Below, in pieces: positions 1 through 8,339 of a stretch of 64,000 bases of DNA. Below the pieces are notes generated by a model, which was not told the DNA's origin, searched no databases, and worked only from the letters and a program-made list of their open reading frames with translations. The translations under genes and the position numbers were made by a program. The DNA is taken from contig NZ_CP019428.1 of NCBI RefSeq assembly GCF_009834565.1, positions 5,456,001-5,520,000 of the forward strand, written 5' to 3'. The stretch is from Pseudomonas sp. R76 (lineage in GTDB: Bacteria; Pseudomonadota; Gammaproteobacteria; Pseudomonadales; Pseudomonadaceae). Positions within the stretch are counted from its first letter, which is position 1. Every line of letters starts with the position of its first letter.

Positions 1-1597
1 CACCTACGTCGGCGACAGCAAAGGCGCCTTCACCATCCGCCCCGACACCAAGATGCCGGACGGCTTCGACCCGCGCGTTCGCCCCTGGTACAAGGGCGCC
101 CAAAGCAGCAACGGGTCAACCCTGACCGAACCCTACATTGACGCCGCTACCGGCCAGTTGATTATTTCCGTGGCCACCCCGAGCACCACCAAGGCCGGCC
201 AGAGCGTCGGCGTGGTGGGCGGCGACCTGAGCCTGCAAACCCTGGTGGATAACATCGGCGCGTTGAATTTCGGCGGCATGGGCTATGCGTTCCTGGTCAG
301 TGCTGACGGCAAAGTGCTGGTGCACCCGGACAAAAACCTGGTGATGAAGACCCTGGCTGACATGTACCCGAAAAACACGCCGAAGATCAGCGCGGACTTC
401 AGCGAAGTCCAGGCCAACGGCAAGGACAACATCGTGACCTTCACACCGATCAAGGGCTTGCCTTCGGTGAACTGGTACCTGGGTATTTCAGTAGATAAAG
501 ACAAATCCTTCGCCATGCTCAGCGAATTCCGCACCTCGGCGGTGATCGCCACGCTCATTGCCGTGGTGATCATCATTGCGCTGCTGGGCATGTTGATCCG
601 CGTGCTGCTGCAACCCTTGCACGTGATGACCCGCGCCATGCAAGACATCGCCGATGGCGAGGGCGACTTGACCCGCCGCCTGACCATCCAGAACAACGAC
701 GAGTTCGGCAGCTTGGGGAATGCCTTCAATCGCTTCGTGGAGCGAATTCATACGTCGATTCGGGAAGTGTCCTCGGCCACCGAGCAGGTCAACGAAGTCG
801 CCTTGCGCGTGGTCAGCGCGTCCAATTCGTCGATGGTCAATTCCGACGAGCAGGCCAACCGTACTAACAGCGTCGCCGCCGCCATCAACGAGTTGGGTGC
901 CGCTGCCCAGGAAATCGCACGCAATGCCGCACAAGCCTCCAACCAGGCCAGCGATGCGCGGCACCTGGCCGAGGACGGCCAACAGGTGGTGGATCGCAAT
1001 ATCAAGGCGATGACTCAACTGTCGGCGATGATCAGTGCTTCCAGCACCAATATAGAAGCGCTTAACAGCAAGACCGTGAACATCGGGCAAATTCTGGAAG
1101 TGATCACCAGCATCTCGCAACAAACCAACCTGCTGGCACTTAACGCCGCAATCGAAGCGGCGCGTGCCGGGGAAGCCGGGCGCGGGTTTGCGGTGGTGGC
1201 CGATGAGGTGCGCAACCTGGCCCATCGCACACAAGAATCGGCGCAACAAGTGCAGACGATGATCGAAGAACTGCAAGTCGGCGCCCGGGAGTCGGTCAGC
1301 ACCATGAGTGAAAGCCAGCGTCACAGCCAGGACAGCGTGGAAATCGCCAACCTGGCCGGCGAGCGCTTGAACAGCGTGACCCAGCGCATTGGCGAGATCG
1401 ACGGCATGAACCAGTCGGTCGCCACGGCCACCGAGGAACAAACCTCGGTGGTGGAGTCGATCAATATGGACATTACCGAAATCAACACCCTCAACCAGGA
1501 AGGCGTGGAAAACCTGCACTCGACCCTGCGCGCCTGCACCGACCTGGAACAGCAGGCGGCACGCTTGAAGCAACTGGTGGGCAGTTTCCGCATCTGA
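1..1597 (+). CDS. Methyl-accepting chemotaxis protein, dCACHE amino-acid type (5' truncated)
   Basis: Transmembrane chemoreceptor that signals to CheA/CheW. The reading frame is open to the window edge, so the N-terminus and first membrane helix lie upstream. What remains is most of a periplasmic dCACHE domain with R-x-W-Y (RPWYK, about 25 codons from the edge) and a later GGDLSL Asp. These match the ligand motif of amino-acid-binding dCACHE receptors such as PctA/PctB. A membrane helix (about 165-190 counted from the Met at position 53), a HAMP segment ([10 protein letters not shown]) and a signalling hairpin with the conserved tip [20 protein letters not shown] follow. The protein ends GSFRI without a CheR-tethering pentapeptide. 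Amino-acid sensing is an inference from the motif. Confidence 0.93.
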   Translation, partial: TYVGDSKGAFTIRPDTKMPDGFDPRVRPWYKGAQSSNGSTLTEPYIDAATGQLIISVATPSTTKAGQSVGVVGGDLSLQTLVDNIGALNFGGMGYAFLVSADGKVLVHPDKNLVMKTLADMYPKNTPKISADFSEVQANGKDNIVTFTPIKGLPSVNWYLGISVDKDKSFAMLSEFRTSAVIATLIAVVIIIALLGMLIRVLLQPLHVMTRAMQDIADGEGDLTRRLTIQNNDEFGSLGNAFNRFVERIHTSIREVSSATEQVNEVALRVVSASNSSMVNSDEQANRTNSVAAAINELGAAAQEIARNAAQASNQASDARHLAEDGQQVVDRNIKAMTQLSAMISASSTNIEALNSKTVNIGQILEVITSISQQTNLLALNAAIEAARAGEAGRGFAVVADEVRNLAHRTQESAQQVQTMIEELQVGARESVSTMSESQRHSQDSVEIANLAGERLNSVTQRIGEIDGMNQSVATATEEQTSVVESINMDITEINTLNQEGVENLHSTLRACTDLEQQAARLKQLVGSFRI

Positions 1598-1603
1598 CCT
1601 GCG

Positions 1604-1631
1604 TGCCCGCCGGCTGATACGACGGCGGGCA
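1604..1631 (+). terminator. Hairpin after the chemoreceptor gene
   Basis: A perfect 9-bp stem (TGCCCGCCG / CGGCGGGCA) starts 7 bases after the chemoreceptor stop. There is no strong T run, so it may stabilise the mRNA end or terminate weakly. It also lies just past the 3' end of the opposing small gene at 1634-1804. Confidence 0.55.
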
Positions 1632-1633
1632 GA

Positions 1634-1804
1634 CTAGTCTTGCGAGGGCTCGGGTTTACCGTGCTCACGCTCCCACAGCTCGGCGGCACCGGGAAACTCG
1701 GTGCCGTCCTCAGCGTCCAGGTCATCCGGGTCAAATCGGCTCAAACACCCCTCCCCCAGCGTCGCCGGGGCTTTGGAGGTGGCTTTGTCGAGTGGATCGC
1801 TCAT
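1634..1804 (-). CDS. Small conserved acidic hypothetical protein, 56 aa
   Basis: A complete short reading frame starting MSDPLDKATSKAP and ending GKPEPSQD. It has an acidic centre (FDPDDLDAEDGTEF) and a C-terminal AAELWEREHG helix. It resembles short uncharacterised proteins common in Pseudomonas; I recognise the type but know no function. It has no signal peptide or membrane segment, so it should be cytoplasmic. It faces the chemoreceptor and lies between that gene and purU. The purU terminator sits 29 bases upstream of its start, so it needs its own promoter or read-through. Confidence 0.7.
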   Translation of the reverse strand: MSDPLDKATSKAPATLGEGCLSRFDPDDLDAEDGTEFPGAAELWEREHGKPEPSQD

Positions 1805-1832
1805 CGATCAATCCTCAATGGCAGGCAAAGAA

Positions 1833-1867
1833 AAAGGGCCTGGGACGATTTAACGCCCAGGCCCTTT
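1833..1867 (-). terminator. Rho-independent terminator of purU
   Basis: A 12-bp perfect stem (AAAGGGCCTGGG / CCCAGGCCCTTT). On the minus strand it is followed by a T-rich tract, and it lies just downstream of the purU stop. Confidence 0.88.
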
Positions 1868-1894
1868 ATTCTTCAATCGTTGAAAACGCGGTTA

Positions 1895-2743
1895 TCAGAA
1901 CACCACGGTTTTGTTGCCATGCACCAGCACGCGGTCTTCCAGGTGATAACGCAGCCCACGGGCCAGCACCATCTTCTCGACGTCACGGCCGAAACGCACC
2001 ATGTCTTCGATGCTGTCGCTGTGGCTGACACGCACCACGTCCTGCTCAATGATCGGACCGGCGTCCAGTTCTTCGGTAACGTAGTGGCAAGTGGCGCCAA
2101 TCAACTTCACGCCACGCAGCGAGGCTTGGTGGTAAGGCTTGGCCCCCACAAACGACGGCAGGAAGCTGTGGTGAATGTTGATCACCTTGCCGGCGTATTC
2201 GCGGCACAGTTCCGGCGGCAGAATCTGCATGTAGCGCGCCAGCACCACAACATCCGCCTCATGCTGCTTGACCAGGCGGGAGACTTCGGCAAATGCCGGC
2301 TCCTTGTCCTGCGGATTGACCGGCACGTGGTAGTACGGAATGCCGTGCCATTCGACCATGCTGCGCAGGTCGTCATGGTTGGAAATCACGCAGGCGATCT
2401 CGCAGTCCAGCTCATCGCTGTGCCAGCGGTGCAGCAGGTCGGCCAAACAGTGAGACTCACGGCTGGCCATCAGCACGACGCGCTTTTTCTGCTCGGTGTC
2501 GGTGATGTGCCAGGTCATCGAAAATTCTTCGGCGATCGGCGCAAACGCCTCACGGAAGGCTTCAAGACCAAAGGGCAGCGTGTCGGCACGAATTTCGTGA
2601 CGCATGAAAAACCAACCGCCGAGATCATCCGAGTGATGGCTCGCCTCGGTGATCCAGCCGTTGTGGGAGGCCAGAAAGTTACTGACTTTGGCAACGATGC
2701 CAACCCGGTCCGGGCAAGCAATCACCAGCCGAAAAGTGCGCAT
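1895..2743 (-). CDS. purU: Formyltetrahydrofolate deformylase
   Basis: Hydrolyses 10-formyltetrahydrofolate to formate and tetrahydrofolate, supplying formate for PurT and balancing the one-carbon pool. The 282-residue protein has an N-terminal ACT domain (MRTFRLVIACPDRVGIVAKVS) and a C-terminal formyltransferase-fold domain. Catalytic-type residues are visible: Asn and His in INIHHSFLPSF (about 190) and Asp in EELDAGPIIEQD (about 226). The start was set at MRTFRL, which has GGAG at a suitable distance; an in-frame codon 12 residues upstream adds only a non-conserved stretch. Monocistronic, with its own terminator. Confidence 0.96.
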   Translation of the reverse strand: MRTFRLVIACPDRVGIVAKVSNFLASHNGWITEASHHSDDLGGWFFMRHEIRADTLPFGLEAFREAFAPIAEEFSMTWHITDTEQKKRVVLMASRESHCLADLLHRWHSDELDCEIACVISNHDDLRSMVEWHGIPYYHVPVNPQDKEPAFAEVSRLVKQHEADVVVLARYMQILPPELCREYAGKVINIHHSFLPSFVGAKPYHQASLRGVKLIGATCHYVTEELDAGPIIEQDVVRVSHSDSIEDMVRFGRDVEKMVLARGLRYHLEDRVLVHGNKTVVF

Positions 2744-3093
2744 TAGGGGGGAACTCCAGAACTTCGCAAAGGCCGCCATTCTAGCGATTACGCAGAAAAA
2801 CTGCAGTATTCCTTGCGCCTTATTCTGCCCGCGCGCCCTGGCTACAGCCCTTAATAGCGTAAGGTTTTACTGCCGCTATATGTCTGTACAACGTCGAGCA
2901 CGGGCAGTTATCCGAAAATAACCGAGATTATCTTTACGCCTTGCACCTACTAATTAACTCGATTGCGTAGCCTTGCTACAAACATTCAACGTAATTCACA
3001 TAAATACGTCCTTAAATGTTTACTTGAGGTAATTGCCTGACTATTATTAGCCCACTTCCCCTGTCAATCAGCGCTCTACATAAGGTAGTCCAC
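2744..3093. promoter_or_regulatory. AT-rich intergenic region between purU and mvaT
   Basis: About 350 bases separate the divergent genes purU and mvaT. The mvaT-proximal half (about 2930-3060) is clearly AT-richer than its surroundings. I find no reading frame with coding character and no RNA gene. H-NS/MvaT family proteins bind AT-rich DNA, so autoregulation of mvaT here is plausible but is an inference. Confidence 0.6.
3019..3047 (+). promoter_or_regulatory. Putative sigma-70 promoter of mvaT
   Basis: TTTACT and TATTAT are separated by exactly 17 bases, which would give a leader of about 40 nt before the mvaT start. An AAGGT ribosome-binding site sits about 10 bases before the ATG at 3094. 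Confidence 0.55.
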
Positions 3094-3468
3094 ATGTCTC
3101 TGATCAACGAATACCGTGCCACCGAAGAAGCTATCAAAGAGCTGCAAGCCCGTTTGAAGAACCTGTCCCAAGACGACAAGCTGCAAACCGAGCTGGAATT
3201 CGAAGGTAAACTGCGCACCCTGATGGGTGAATACTCCAAATCCCTGCGTGACATCATCGCGCTGCTGGATCCAGAGTCGAAAGTTAAAGCACCGCGTGGC
3301 GCTGTAAAAACTACCGGCACCAAGCGTGCTCGCAAGGTCAAGCAATACAAGAACCCGCACAATGGCGAAGTGATTGAAACCAAAGGTGGCAACCACAAAA
3401 CCCTGAAAGAGTGGAAAGCCAAGTGGGGCGGCGACGTCGTTGAAGGCTGGGCTACCCTGCTGGGCTAA
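3094..3468 (+). CDS. mvaT: MvaT, H-NS-family transcriptional silencer
   Basis: Nucleoid-associated xenogeneic silencer that polymerises along AT-rich DNA and represses horizontally acquired genes, phase-variable fimbriae and virulence loci. The 124-residue length is normal for MvaT. An N-terminal coiled-coil oligomerisation region (about 1-60, beginning MSLINEYRATEEAIKELQ) is followed by a basic linker (TKRARKVKQYKNP) and a DNA-binding domain with the AT-pincer-type segment KGGNHKTLKEWKAKWG (about 98-113). It is monocistronic with a strong terminator. Codon use is that of a highly expressed gene. Assignment to MvaT rather than its paralogue MvaU rests on near-complete N-terminal identity as I remember it. 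Confidence 0.96.
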   Translation: MSLINEYRATEEAIKELQARLKNLSQDDKLQTELEFEGKLRTLMGEYSKSLRDIIALLDPESKVKAPRGAVKTTGTKRARKVKQYKNPHNGEVIETKGGNHKTLKEWKAKWGGDVVEGWATLLG

Positions 3469-3503
3469 GCCTGGTCGGGCACTTGCCTGATATGCAGCAC
3501 ATT

Positions 3504-3531
3504 AAAAACGCCAGCTTGCTGGCGTTTTTTT
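3504..3531 (+). terminator. Rho-independent terminator of mvaT
   Basis: Stem ACGCCAGC / GCTGGCGT with a two-base loop, flanked by A5 and T7 runs, lying 36 bases after the mvaT stop. The flanking A tract means it could also serve sbcB on the opposite strand. Confidence 0.93.
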
Positions 3532-3558
3532 ATTTCCGATAATTCTGCAATTGCCTGA

Positions 3559-4986
3559 CTACAGCGCCAGGCGAGCCGCTAATGAATCGGCATACTCCTG
3601 CCATTGATCAAGCACCTGGCACTGAAACGATGTAGCACTAAGGGCCAACTCCTCACGCGCCTGTTTAAATGCCAAAAGGGTATTGGGTGCGCCCCACTCC
3701 GGATTCGACAAACGTTGCTGGCAAAAAAGTTTCCAGCGCTGTTGCTCCTCGCTGTTCAAGGTGTCAGGAAAGTTGCGTGCGCGGTAGCGAAATAACAGTT
3801 CAGGCAATCGATGATCATCAAAAGGCCACTGCTGATGCGCTAGATGTGCCGGTTCAGCCGACCGGACTTGTTCGCATAAACGACGGTCGCGGTCACCTAT
3901 AAAACCGTCATAGAGCTGCTGCTCAGGATCTGCATTCGGCGCAAAATCTTCCTCAGCGTAAATGGCCGCCAACTTATCGCGCCAAACTTCCTGTGCGTCA
4001 GTTAGTCGCAGCGCCCGTGCCTGGCACGCCGCCATATCCAACTGCAGGCGCTCGGCATCCTGTGCCCGCAGCACATTCAAAGGGGCAACCACCGGGCAGC
4101 GGTTGATATGCACCAACTTGAGCGGAACCGGCAGTTCCCCCTCCGCCAGATCGTCGCGCCGCGTGTAGAGACGTGCGCGCAAGGTAGCGGCGTCCAGATC
4201 CAGCAACCCCTGCGGGTCGAGCCCCAGGTCACAGACAATCAGCACATTCCGGTTGCGCGGGTGCCAAGCCAGAGGCAGCACCACGCCCAGGTAATGACGC
4301 TCGGCGGAAAAACGCCCGGAAATATGCACCATGGGTTGCAGCAGGCGTATTTGATCCATCACCCGCTGCTTACTGCGCAACTGAAACAGCCAGTCGTATA
4401 GCTTCGGCTGTTTCTCCCGGACCAAACGGGCCAGTGCAATCGTGGCTCGCACGTCCGACAAGGCATTGTGAGCCTGGCCATGATCAATTCCATTGGCCTC
4501 GGTCAAGCGCTCAAGTTTAAGGGTGACGCGCCCGTCCTGCTCCGGCCAGACGATACCTTCGGGGCGCAGCGCATAGGCTGTGCGCACGACATCGATCAAA
4601 TCCCAGCGACTGTTGCCGCCCTGCCATTCACGGGCGTAGGGGTCAAAAAAGTTGCGGTACAGGCTGTAGCGCGTCATTTCATCGTCAAAACGCAGGGTGT
4701 TGTAGCCGGCGCCACAGGTGCCTGGCGCGGCCAGCTCGGCGTGCACGCGGGTCATGAAGTCGGCTTCGGCCAACCCCTTTTCCGCCAGAACACTTGGGGT
4801 GATACCGGTGATCGCGCAAGCGGCCGGGTGAGGCAGGATGTCGTCGCTGGGCTGACAATAAAGATTGATCGGCGGGCCGACCTCGTTGAGTTCGAGATCG
4901 GTACGAATACCGGCGACCTGCAGCGGGCGATCGCTGCGCGGGTTAATGCCGGTGGTTTCATAGTCGTACCAGAAAATGGAGGTCAC
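3559..4986 (-). CDS. sbcB: Exodeoxyribonuclease I
   Basis: Processive 3'-5' single-strand DNA exonuclease used in recombination and mismatch repair. The 475-residue protein has the DEDDh exonuclease fold at the N-terminus: D8 and E10 in DYETTG, a third acidic residue in RFDDEMTRY (about 103), and the His/Asp pair in HNALSDVRATIALARL (about 178-183). The SH3-like and C-terminal helical domains of the ExoI family follow. The start is GTG at 4984-4986, preceded by AGGAA. Divergent from the RDD operon. Confidence 0.95.
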   Translation of the reverse strand: MTSIFWYDYETTGINPRSDRPLQVAGIRTDLELNEVGPPINLYCQPSDDILPHPAACAITGITPSVLAEKGLAEADFMTRVHAELAAPGTCGAGYNTLRFDDEMTRYSLYRNFFDPYAREWQGGNSRWDLIDVVRTAYALRPEGIVWPEQDGRVTLKLERLTEANGIDHGQAHNALSDVRATIALARLVREKQPKLYDWLFQLRSKQRVMDQIRLLQPMVHISGRFSAERHYLGVVLPLAWHPRNRNVLIVCDLGLDPQGLLDLDAATLRARLYTRRDDLAEGELPVPLKLVHINRCPVVAPLNVLRAQDAERLQLDMAACQARALRLTDAQEVWRDKLAAIYAEEDFAPNADPEQQLYDGFIGDRDRRLCEQVRSAEPAHLAHQQWPFDDHRLPELLFRYRARNFPDTLNSEEQQRWKLFCQQRLSNPEWGAPNTLLAFKQAREELALSATSFQCQVLDQWQEYADSLAARLAL

Positions 4987-5153
4987 GGGCTGTTCCTGTA
5001 CTGAAGACCGTCAAAGTCTAGGCGCTGCGAGGCGTCCGGGGCCAGCGATACATGACCTGTACAAACATCCAGTAAAAACTGGAAAGGTTGCTTCCAGCGT
5101 CGACACTGCTAGCATCCGTGTCTCTGAACCGCCTCGCACTGCCAAGGATCGCA

Positions 5154-5846
5154 ATGCCATCACCCCCGTTGGATACCCGCTATCAGATCGAGACCCCAGA
5201 GGGTATTGATCTGCCCTTGCGCCCGGCAGGTCTTCTGCCACGCGTCCTGGCCTTTGCTTTCGACCTGGGCGTGCGTGGGCTGATCATGGGTATCCTGCTC
5301 GTGCCGTTGGCCCTGCTGGGCAATATCGGCATCGGCCTGGGCTCATTGCTGTTGTTCCTGGTCAGTTGGTGGTACATGGTCCTGTTCGAGGTGCTCAATC
5401 AGGGCTGCTCCCCTGGCAAACAAGTCATGGGCCTGCGGGTGGTACAGGACGACGGCACACCTGTCGGCTGGTCCGCATCACTGATCCGCAACCTGCTGCG
5501 CTTCGTCGATATGCTGCCCTTCGGTTACTTCCTCGGCGCCATCAGTTGCCTGCAACATCCTCATTTCAAGCGCCTCGGCGACTTGGCCGCCGGCACGCTG
5601 GTGGTCTACCGTGAACAGCCACTGCTGCGCCCTCAGATTCCTCAAGCTGGCGCCCTGCGACTGCCCTTTGCCCTGGACCTGAGCGAGCAACGCGCCATCC
5701 TCGGCTTCGCCGAGCGCCAGGCTGAGCTGTCGAGCGAACGGGTGCATGAACTGGCCTCAATCCTCGCCACGCCCCTGCAAGTGTCGCCGGCGCGGGCCGT
5801 GGAACAGCTCAATGGTGTGGCCCGTGGCTTGTTGGGGCCGACATGA
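5154..5846 (+). CDS. RDD family membrane protein (first gene of MoxR operon)
   Basis: About 230 residues. An N-terminal cytoplasmic segment (MPSPPLDTRYQIETPEGIDL) is followed by the RDD domain: an Arg-containing LLPRVLAFAFDLGVRGLIMG helix, a second hydrophobic stretch (GIGLGSLLLFLVSWWYMVLFEVL), the GCSPGKQVMGLRVV turn and a third membrane helix with FVDMLPF. The C-terminal ~60 residues are soluble. The start was set at 5154 because AAGGA lies 5 bases upstream and the preceding in-frame codons look non-coding. RDD proteins are proposed to be transporters or complex subunits; no specific substrate is known. The stop overlaps the next start by 4 bases. Confidence 0.88.
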   Translation: MPSPPLDTRYQIETPEGIDLPLRPAGLLPRVLAFAFDLGVRGLIMGILLVPLALLGNIGIGLGSLLLFLVSWWYMVLFEVLNQGCSPGKQVMGLRVVQDDGTPVGWSASLIRNLLRFVDMLPFGYFLGAISCLQHPHFKRLGDLAAGTLVVYREQPLLRPQIPQAGALRLPFALDLSEQRAILGFAERQAELSSERVHELASILATPLQVSPARAVEQLNGVARGLLGPT

Positions 5847-6823
5847 AACAGAGCCAGTTCGAAAGCCGTCACCAGGCCCAATGGGAAGCCTTCACCGAGC
5901 AACTCAAGCAGTTGGAGCAGGGTAAAGCCAAGCCGAGTGACGTGGCTGATTTTCCCCGTCACTATCGACGTTTATGCCAGCACCTGGCCCTCGCCCAAGA
6001 GCGCGGCTACAGCAGTTACCTGGTAGATCCGCTGCAGCAACTTGCCCTGCGTGGCCATCAACAGTTGTACCGTCACCGCAGCCAGCTGGGCGCGAATGTA
6101 TTGGCCTTCATTCTGGCCGGCTTCCCGCGGCTGGTGCGTGAACAGTGGCGCTTCGTCCTGATCGCCAGCCTGCTGTTCTTTGGCAGCCTGGCGGGCATAG
6201 CCCTGCTGGTCTACGTGTTTCCCGACCTGATCTACAGCATCGTCAGCCCCCAGCAGGTCGCCGAAATGCAAAGCATGTACGACCCGGACGCCAGCCGCCT
6301 GGGCCGCGGTGCCGAGCGTGCCTCCAGCGAAGACTGGATGATGTTTGGCTACTACGTGATGCACAACATCGGCATTGCCTTCCAGACCTTCGCCGCCGGC
6401 CTGCTGTTTGGCCTGGGCAGCGTGTTCTTTCTGATTTTCAACGGATTGATCATTGGGGCTGTCTCCGGCCACCTGACCGAAATTGGCTATGGCCAGACCT
6501 TCTGGTCATTTGTCATCGGCCACGGTGCATTCGAGCTGAGCGCCATCGCATTGGCCGGCGCGGCGGGCTTGCAACTGGGTTGGGCGCTGATCGCTCCGGG
6601 GCCGCTGGCTCGCAGCGAATCCCTGCGCCTGGCGGCACGCAAAAGCGTGCAGATGCTCTGTGGCGTCATGGTGTTCCTGCTGATCGCGGCCTTTATTGAA
6701 GCCTACTGGTCTTCCACCACATCGATCGCCCCCTGGGTCAAATACCTCGTCGGCGCTGCGCTTTGGCTCATGGTCGTCACTTACCTGACCCTTGCTGGAC
6801 GGACCCGCCATGCGCCTGAGTGA
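5843..6823 (+). CDS. SpoIIM-like (stage II sporulation protein M family) membrane protein
   Basis: 326 residues. A soluble N-terminal helical region (about 1-95) precedes five to six membrane segments: FVLIASLLFFGSLAGIALLVYVF, the MHNIGIAFQTFAAGLLFGLGSVFFLIFNGLIIGA block typical of the family, FVIGHGAFELSAIALAGAAGLQLG, and two at the C-terminus. The family is named after a Bacillus engulfment protein, but this organism does not sporulate. In Proteobacteria these genes accompany RDD, DUF4129 and MoxR genes, as here. It starts in an ATGA overlap with the RDD gene. Function unknown, probably a membrane subunit of the operon's complex. Confidence 0.88.
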   Translation: MKQSQFESRHQAQWEAFTEQLKQLEQGKAKPSDVADFPRHYRRLCQHLALAQERGYSSYLVDPLQQLALRGHQQLYRHRSQLGANVLAFILAGFPRLVREQWRFVLIASLLFFGSLAGIALLVYVFPDLIYSIVSPQQVAEMQSMYDPDASRLGRGAERASSEDWMMFGYYVMHNIGIAFQTFAAGLLFGLGSVFFLIFNGLIIGAVSGHLTEIGYGQTFWSFVIGHGAFELSAIALAGAAGLQLGWALIAPGPLARSESLRLAARKSVQMLCGVMVFLLIAAFIEAYWSSTTSIAPWVKYLVGAALWLMVVTYLTLAGRTRHAPE

Positions 6824-8339
6824 CGCCAGCGTGGTGATTCGCCCACGTACCGCCTGGGAAGCCATGGACCTTGGCGTATTAATGGCCCGGGAACATCGCC
6901 TGCTGTTGATGAGCAGCTGGGCGCTGGTGAGCCTGCCGGTGTTTGCCTTGCTCACCGTCTTGCTTTGGGAACACCCGTCCATGGCAATGTTCGTGTTCTG
7001 GTGGCTCAAGCCGGCTTTCGATCGCTTGCCGCTGTACATCCTGTCCAAGGCCCTGTTTGGAGAAACGCCGCGTCTCAAAGACGCCGTACGCCATTGGCCA
7101 CGACTGCTGAAAAACCAGTTGCTGGTCAGCCTGACCTGGCGACGACTCAGCCTGAGTCGCAGTTTCGTGTTGCCGGTCAGCCAACTCGAAGGCCTCGGTG
7201 GCCAGGCACGCCAGCAACGTCTGGGGGTACTGCTGCAACGCAACGCCGGTGCCGCGCGCTGGCTGACCATCATCGGCGTACACCTGGAAATCGGCCTGTG
7301 GTTTGGCTGCATGGCGATGTTTTATCTGTTTATACCGGATCAGGTTGAGCTGGATTGGGACTGGCAACGCCTGGCGCTTGGCACGGGATCGAACTGGCTG
7401 TGGCTGGAACACCTGACCAATGCCTTCTACGCCCTGATACTGGTGTTCTGGGAGCCGATCTATGTTGCCTGCGGTTTCAGCCTGTACCTCAATCGTCGCA
7501 CCGTGCTGGAAGCCTGGGACCTGGAGCTGGTATTCCGTCGACTGCGCCAACGCCTGAGCAGTGTCGCGCCGCTGCTACTGCTGGTTGTCGGGCTGTTGCT
7601 GCTACCGTCGAGCCCGCCGGCCATGGCTGGCGACTCAAACGCACGCACGCCACTCAGTACTCAGGCCGCCGCCCAATCGATCAAGACTGTGCTGGAGCAG
7701 CCCCCGTTCAAAAACCCGGAAACCGTCACGCGTTATCGTTTTGGGGATGACAAGCCTGCGACTAAAAACAAAGCGCACGGTGACGGCAAATTACCAGCCT
7801 GGCTTGAGTCGCTGCTGGACAGCCTCAACAGCAACACCTTCAAACATGTCGGCCAGGGCTTGGAAGTTATCCTTTGGAGCCTGGTGATCGGTCTCTTGGC
7901 CCTGCTGGTCTGGCGCTACCGTGACTGGCTGCGCGCCTTTGTCGGCTGGCGCCCGCAGCCCAGCCCTAAACACACCAAGCCAGCCCCGGCGCAGTTGTTC
8001 GGCCTTGAACTGGGTGTCGAGACGTTGCCGGAAGACATCGCCAGTACCGCCGAGCAACTGTGGCTCACTCAGCCACGGGAAGCACTTGGCCTTCTATATC
8101 GAGGCCTGCTCAGTCGATTGCTGCATGACTACAGCCTGCCACTGAAAAGCGCCGATACCGAAGGCCAGGTGCTGGAGCGCATTCACCAGCTGCATCAACC
8201 GCAGCTGCTGGCGTTCAGTGCAGAATTGACCCGTCACTGGCAGAACCTCGCCTACGGTCACCACCTGCCTCCAGCCTCAGTCCAGCAGAAACTCTGCACC
8301 GATTGGCGCGCGTTGTTCAGTTCGGGGGCCGCCCAATGA
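6810..8339 (+). CDS. DUF4129 domain-containing membrane protein
   Basis: 509 residues, starting MRLSDASVVIRPRTAWEAMDLG. About five membrane helices lie in the first 275 residues, the last being LLLLVVGLLLLPSSPPAMA. A probable periplasmic region (about 275-350) follows, then one more helix (EVILWSLVIGLLALLVWRY), then the cytoplasmic DUF4129 domain (STAEQLWLTQPREALGLLYRGLLSRLL, about 415-505). The internal PPAMAG stretch looks like a signal-peptidase-type site but is probably just the end of a helix. Overlaps the SpoIIM-like gene by 14 bases and the next gene by 4. DUF4129 domains are often fused to or encoded with transglutaminase-like proteins in MoxR clusters; none is present here. Confidence 0.87.
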   Translation: MRLSDASVVIRPRTAWEAMDLGVLMAREHRLLLMSSWALVSLPVFALLTVLLWEHPSMAMFVFWWLKPAFDRLPLYILSKALFGETPRLKDAVRHWPRLLKNQLLVSLTWRRLSLSRSFVLPVSQLEGLGGQARQQRLGVLLQRNAGAARWLTIIGVHLEIGLWFGCMAMFYLFIPDQVELDWDWQRLALGTGSNWLWLEHLTNAFYALILVFWEPIYVACGFSLYLNRRTVLEAWDLELVFRRLRQRLSSVAPLLLLVVGLLLLPSSPPAMAGDSNARTPLSTQAAAQSIKTVLEQPPFKNPETVTRYRFGDDKPATKNKAHGDGKLPAWLESLLDSLNSNTFKHVGQGLEVILWSLVIGLLALLVWRYRDWLRAFVGWRPQPSPKHTKPAPAQLFGLELGVETLPEDIASTAEQLWLTQPREALGLLYRGLLSRLLHDYSLPLKSADTEGQVLERIHQLHQPQLLAFSAELTRHWQNLAYGHHLPPASVQQKLCTDWRALFSSGAAQ

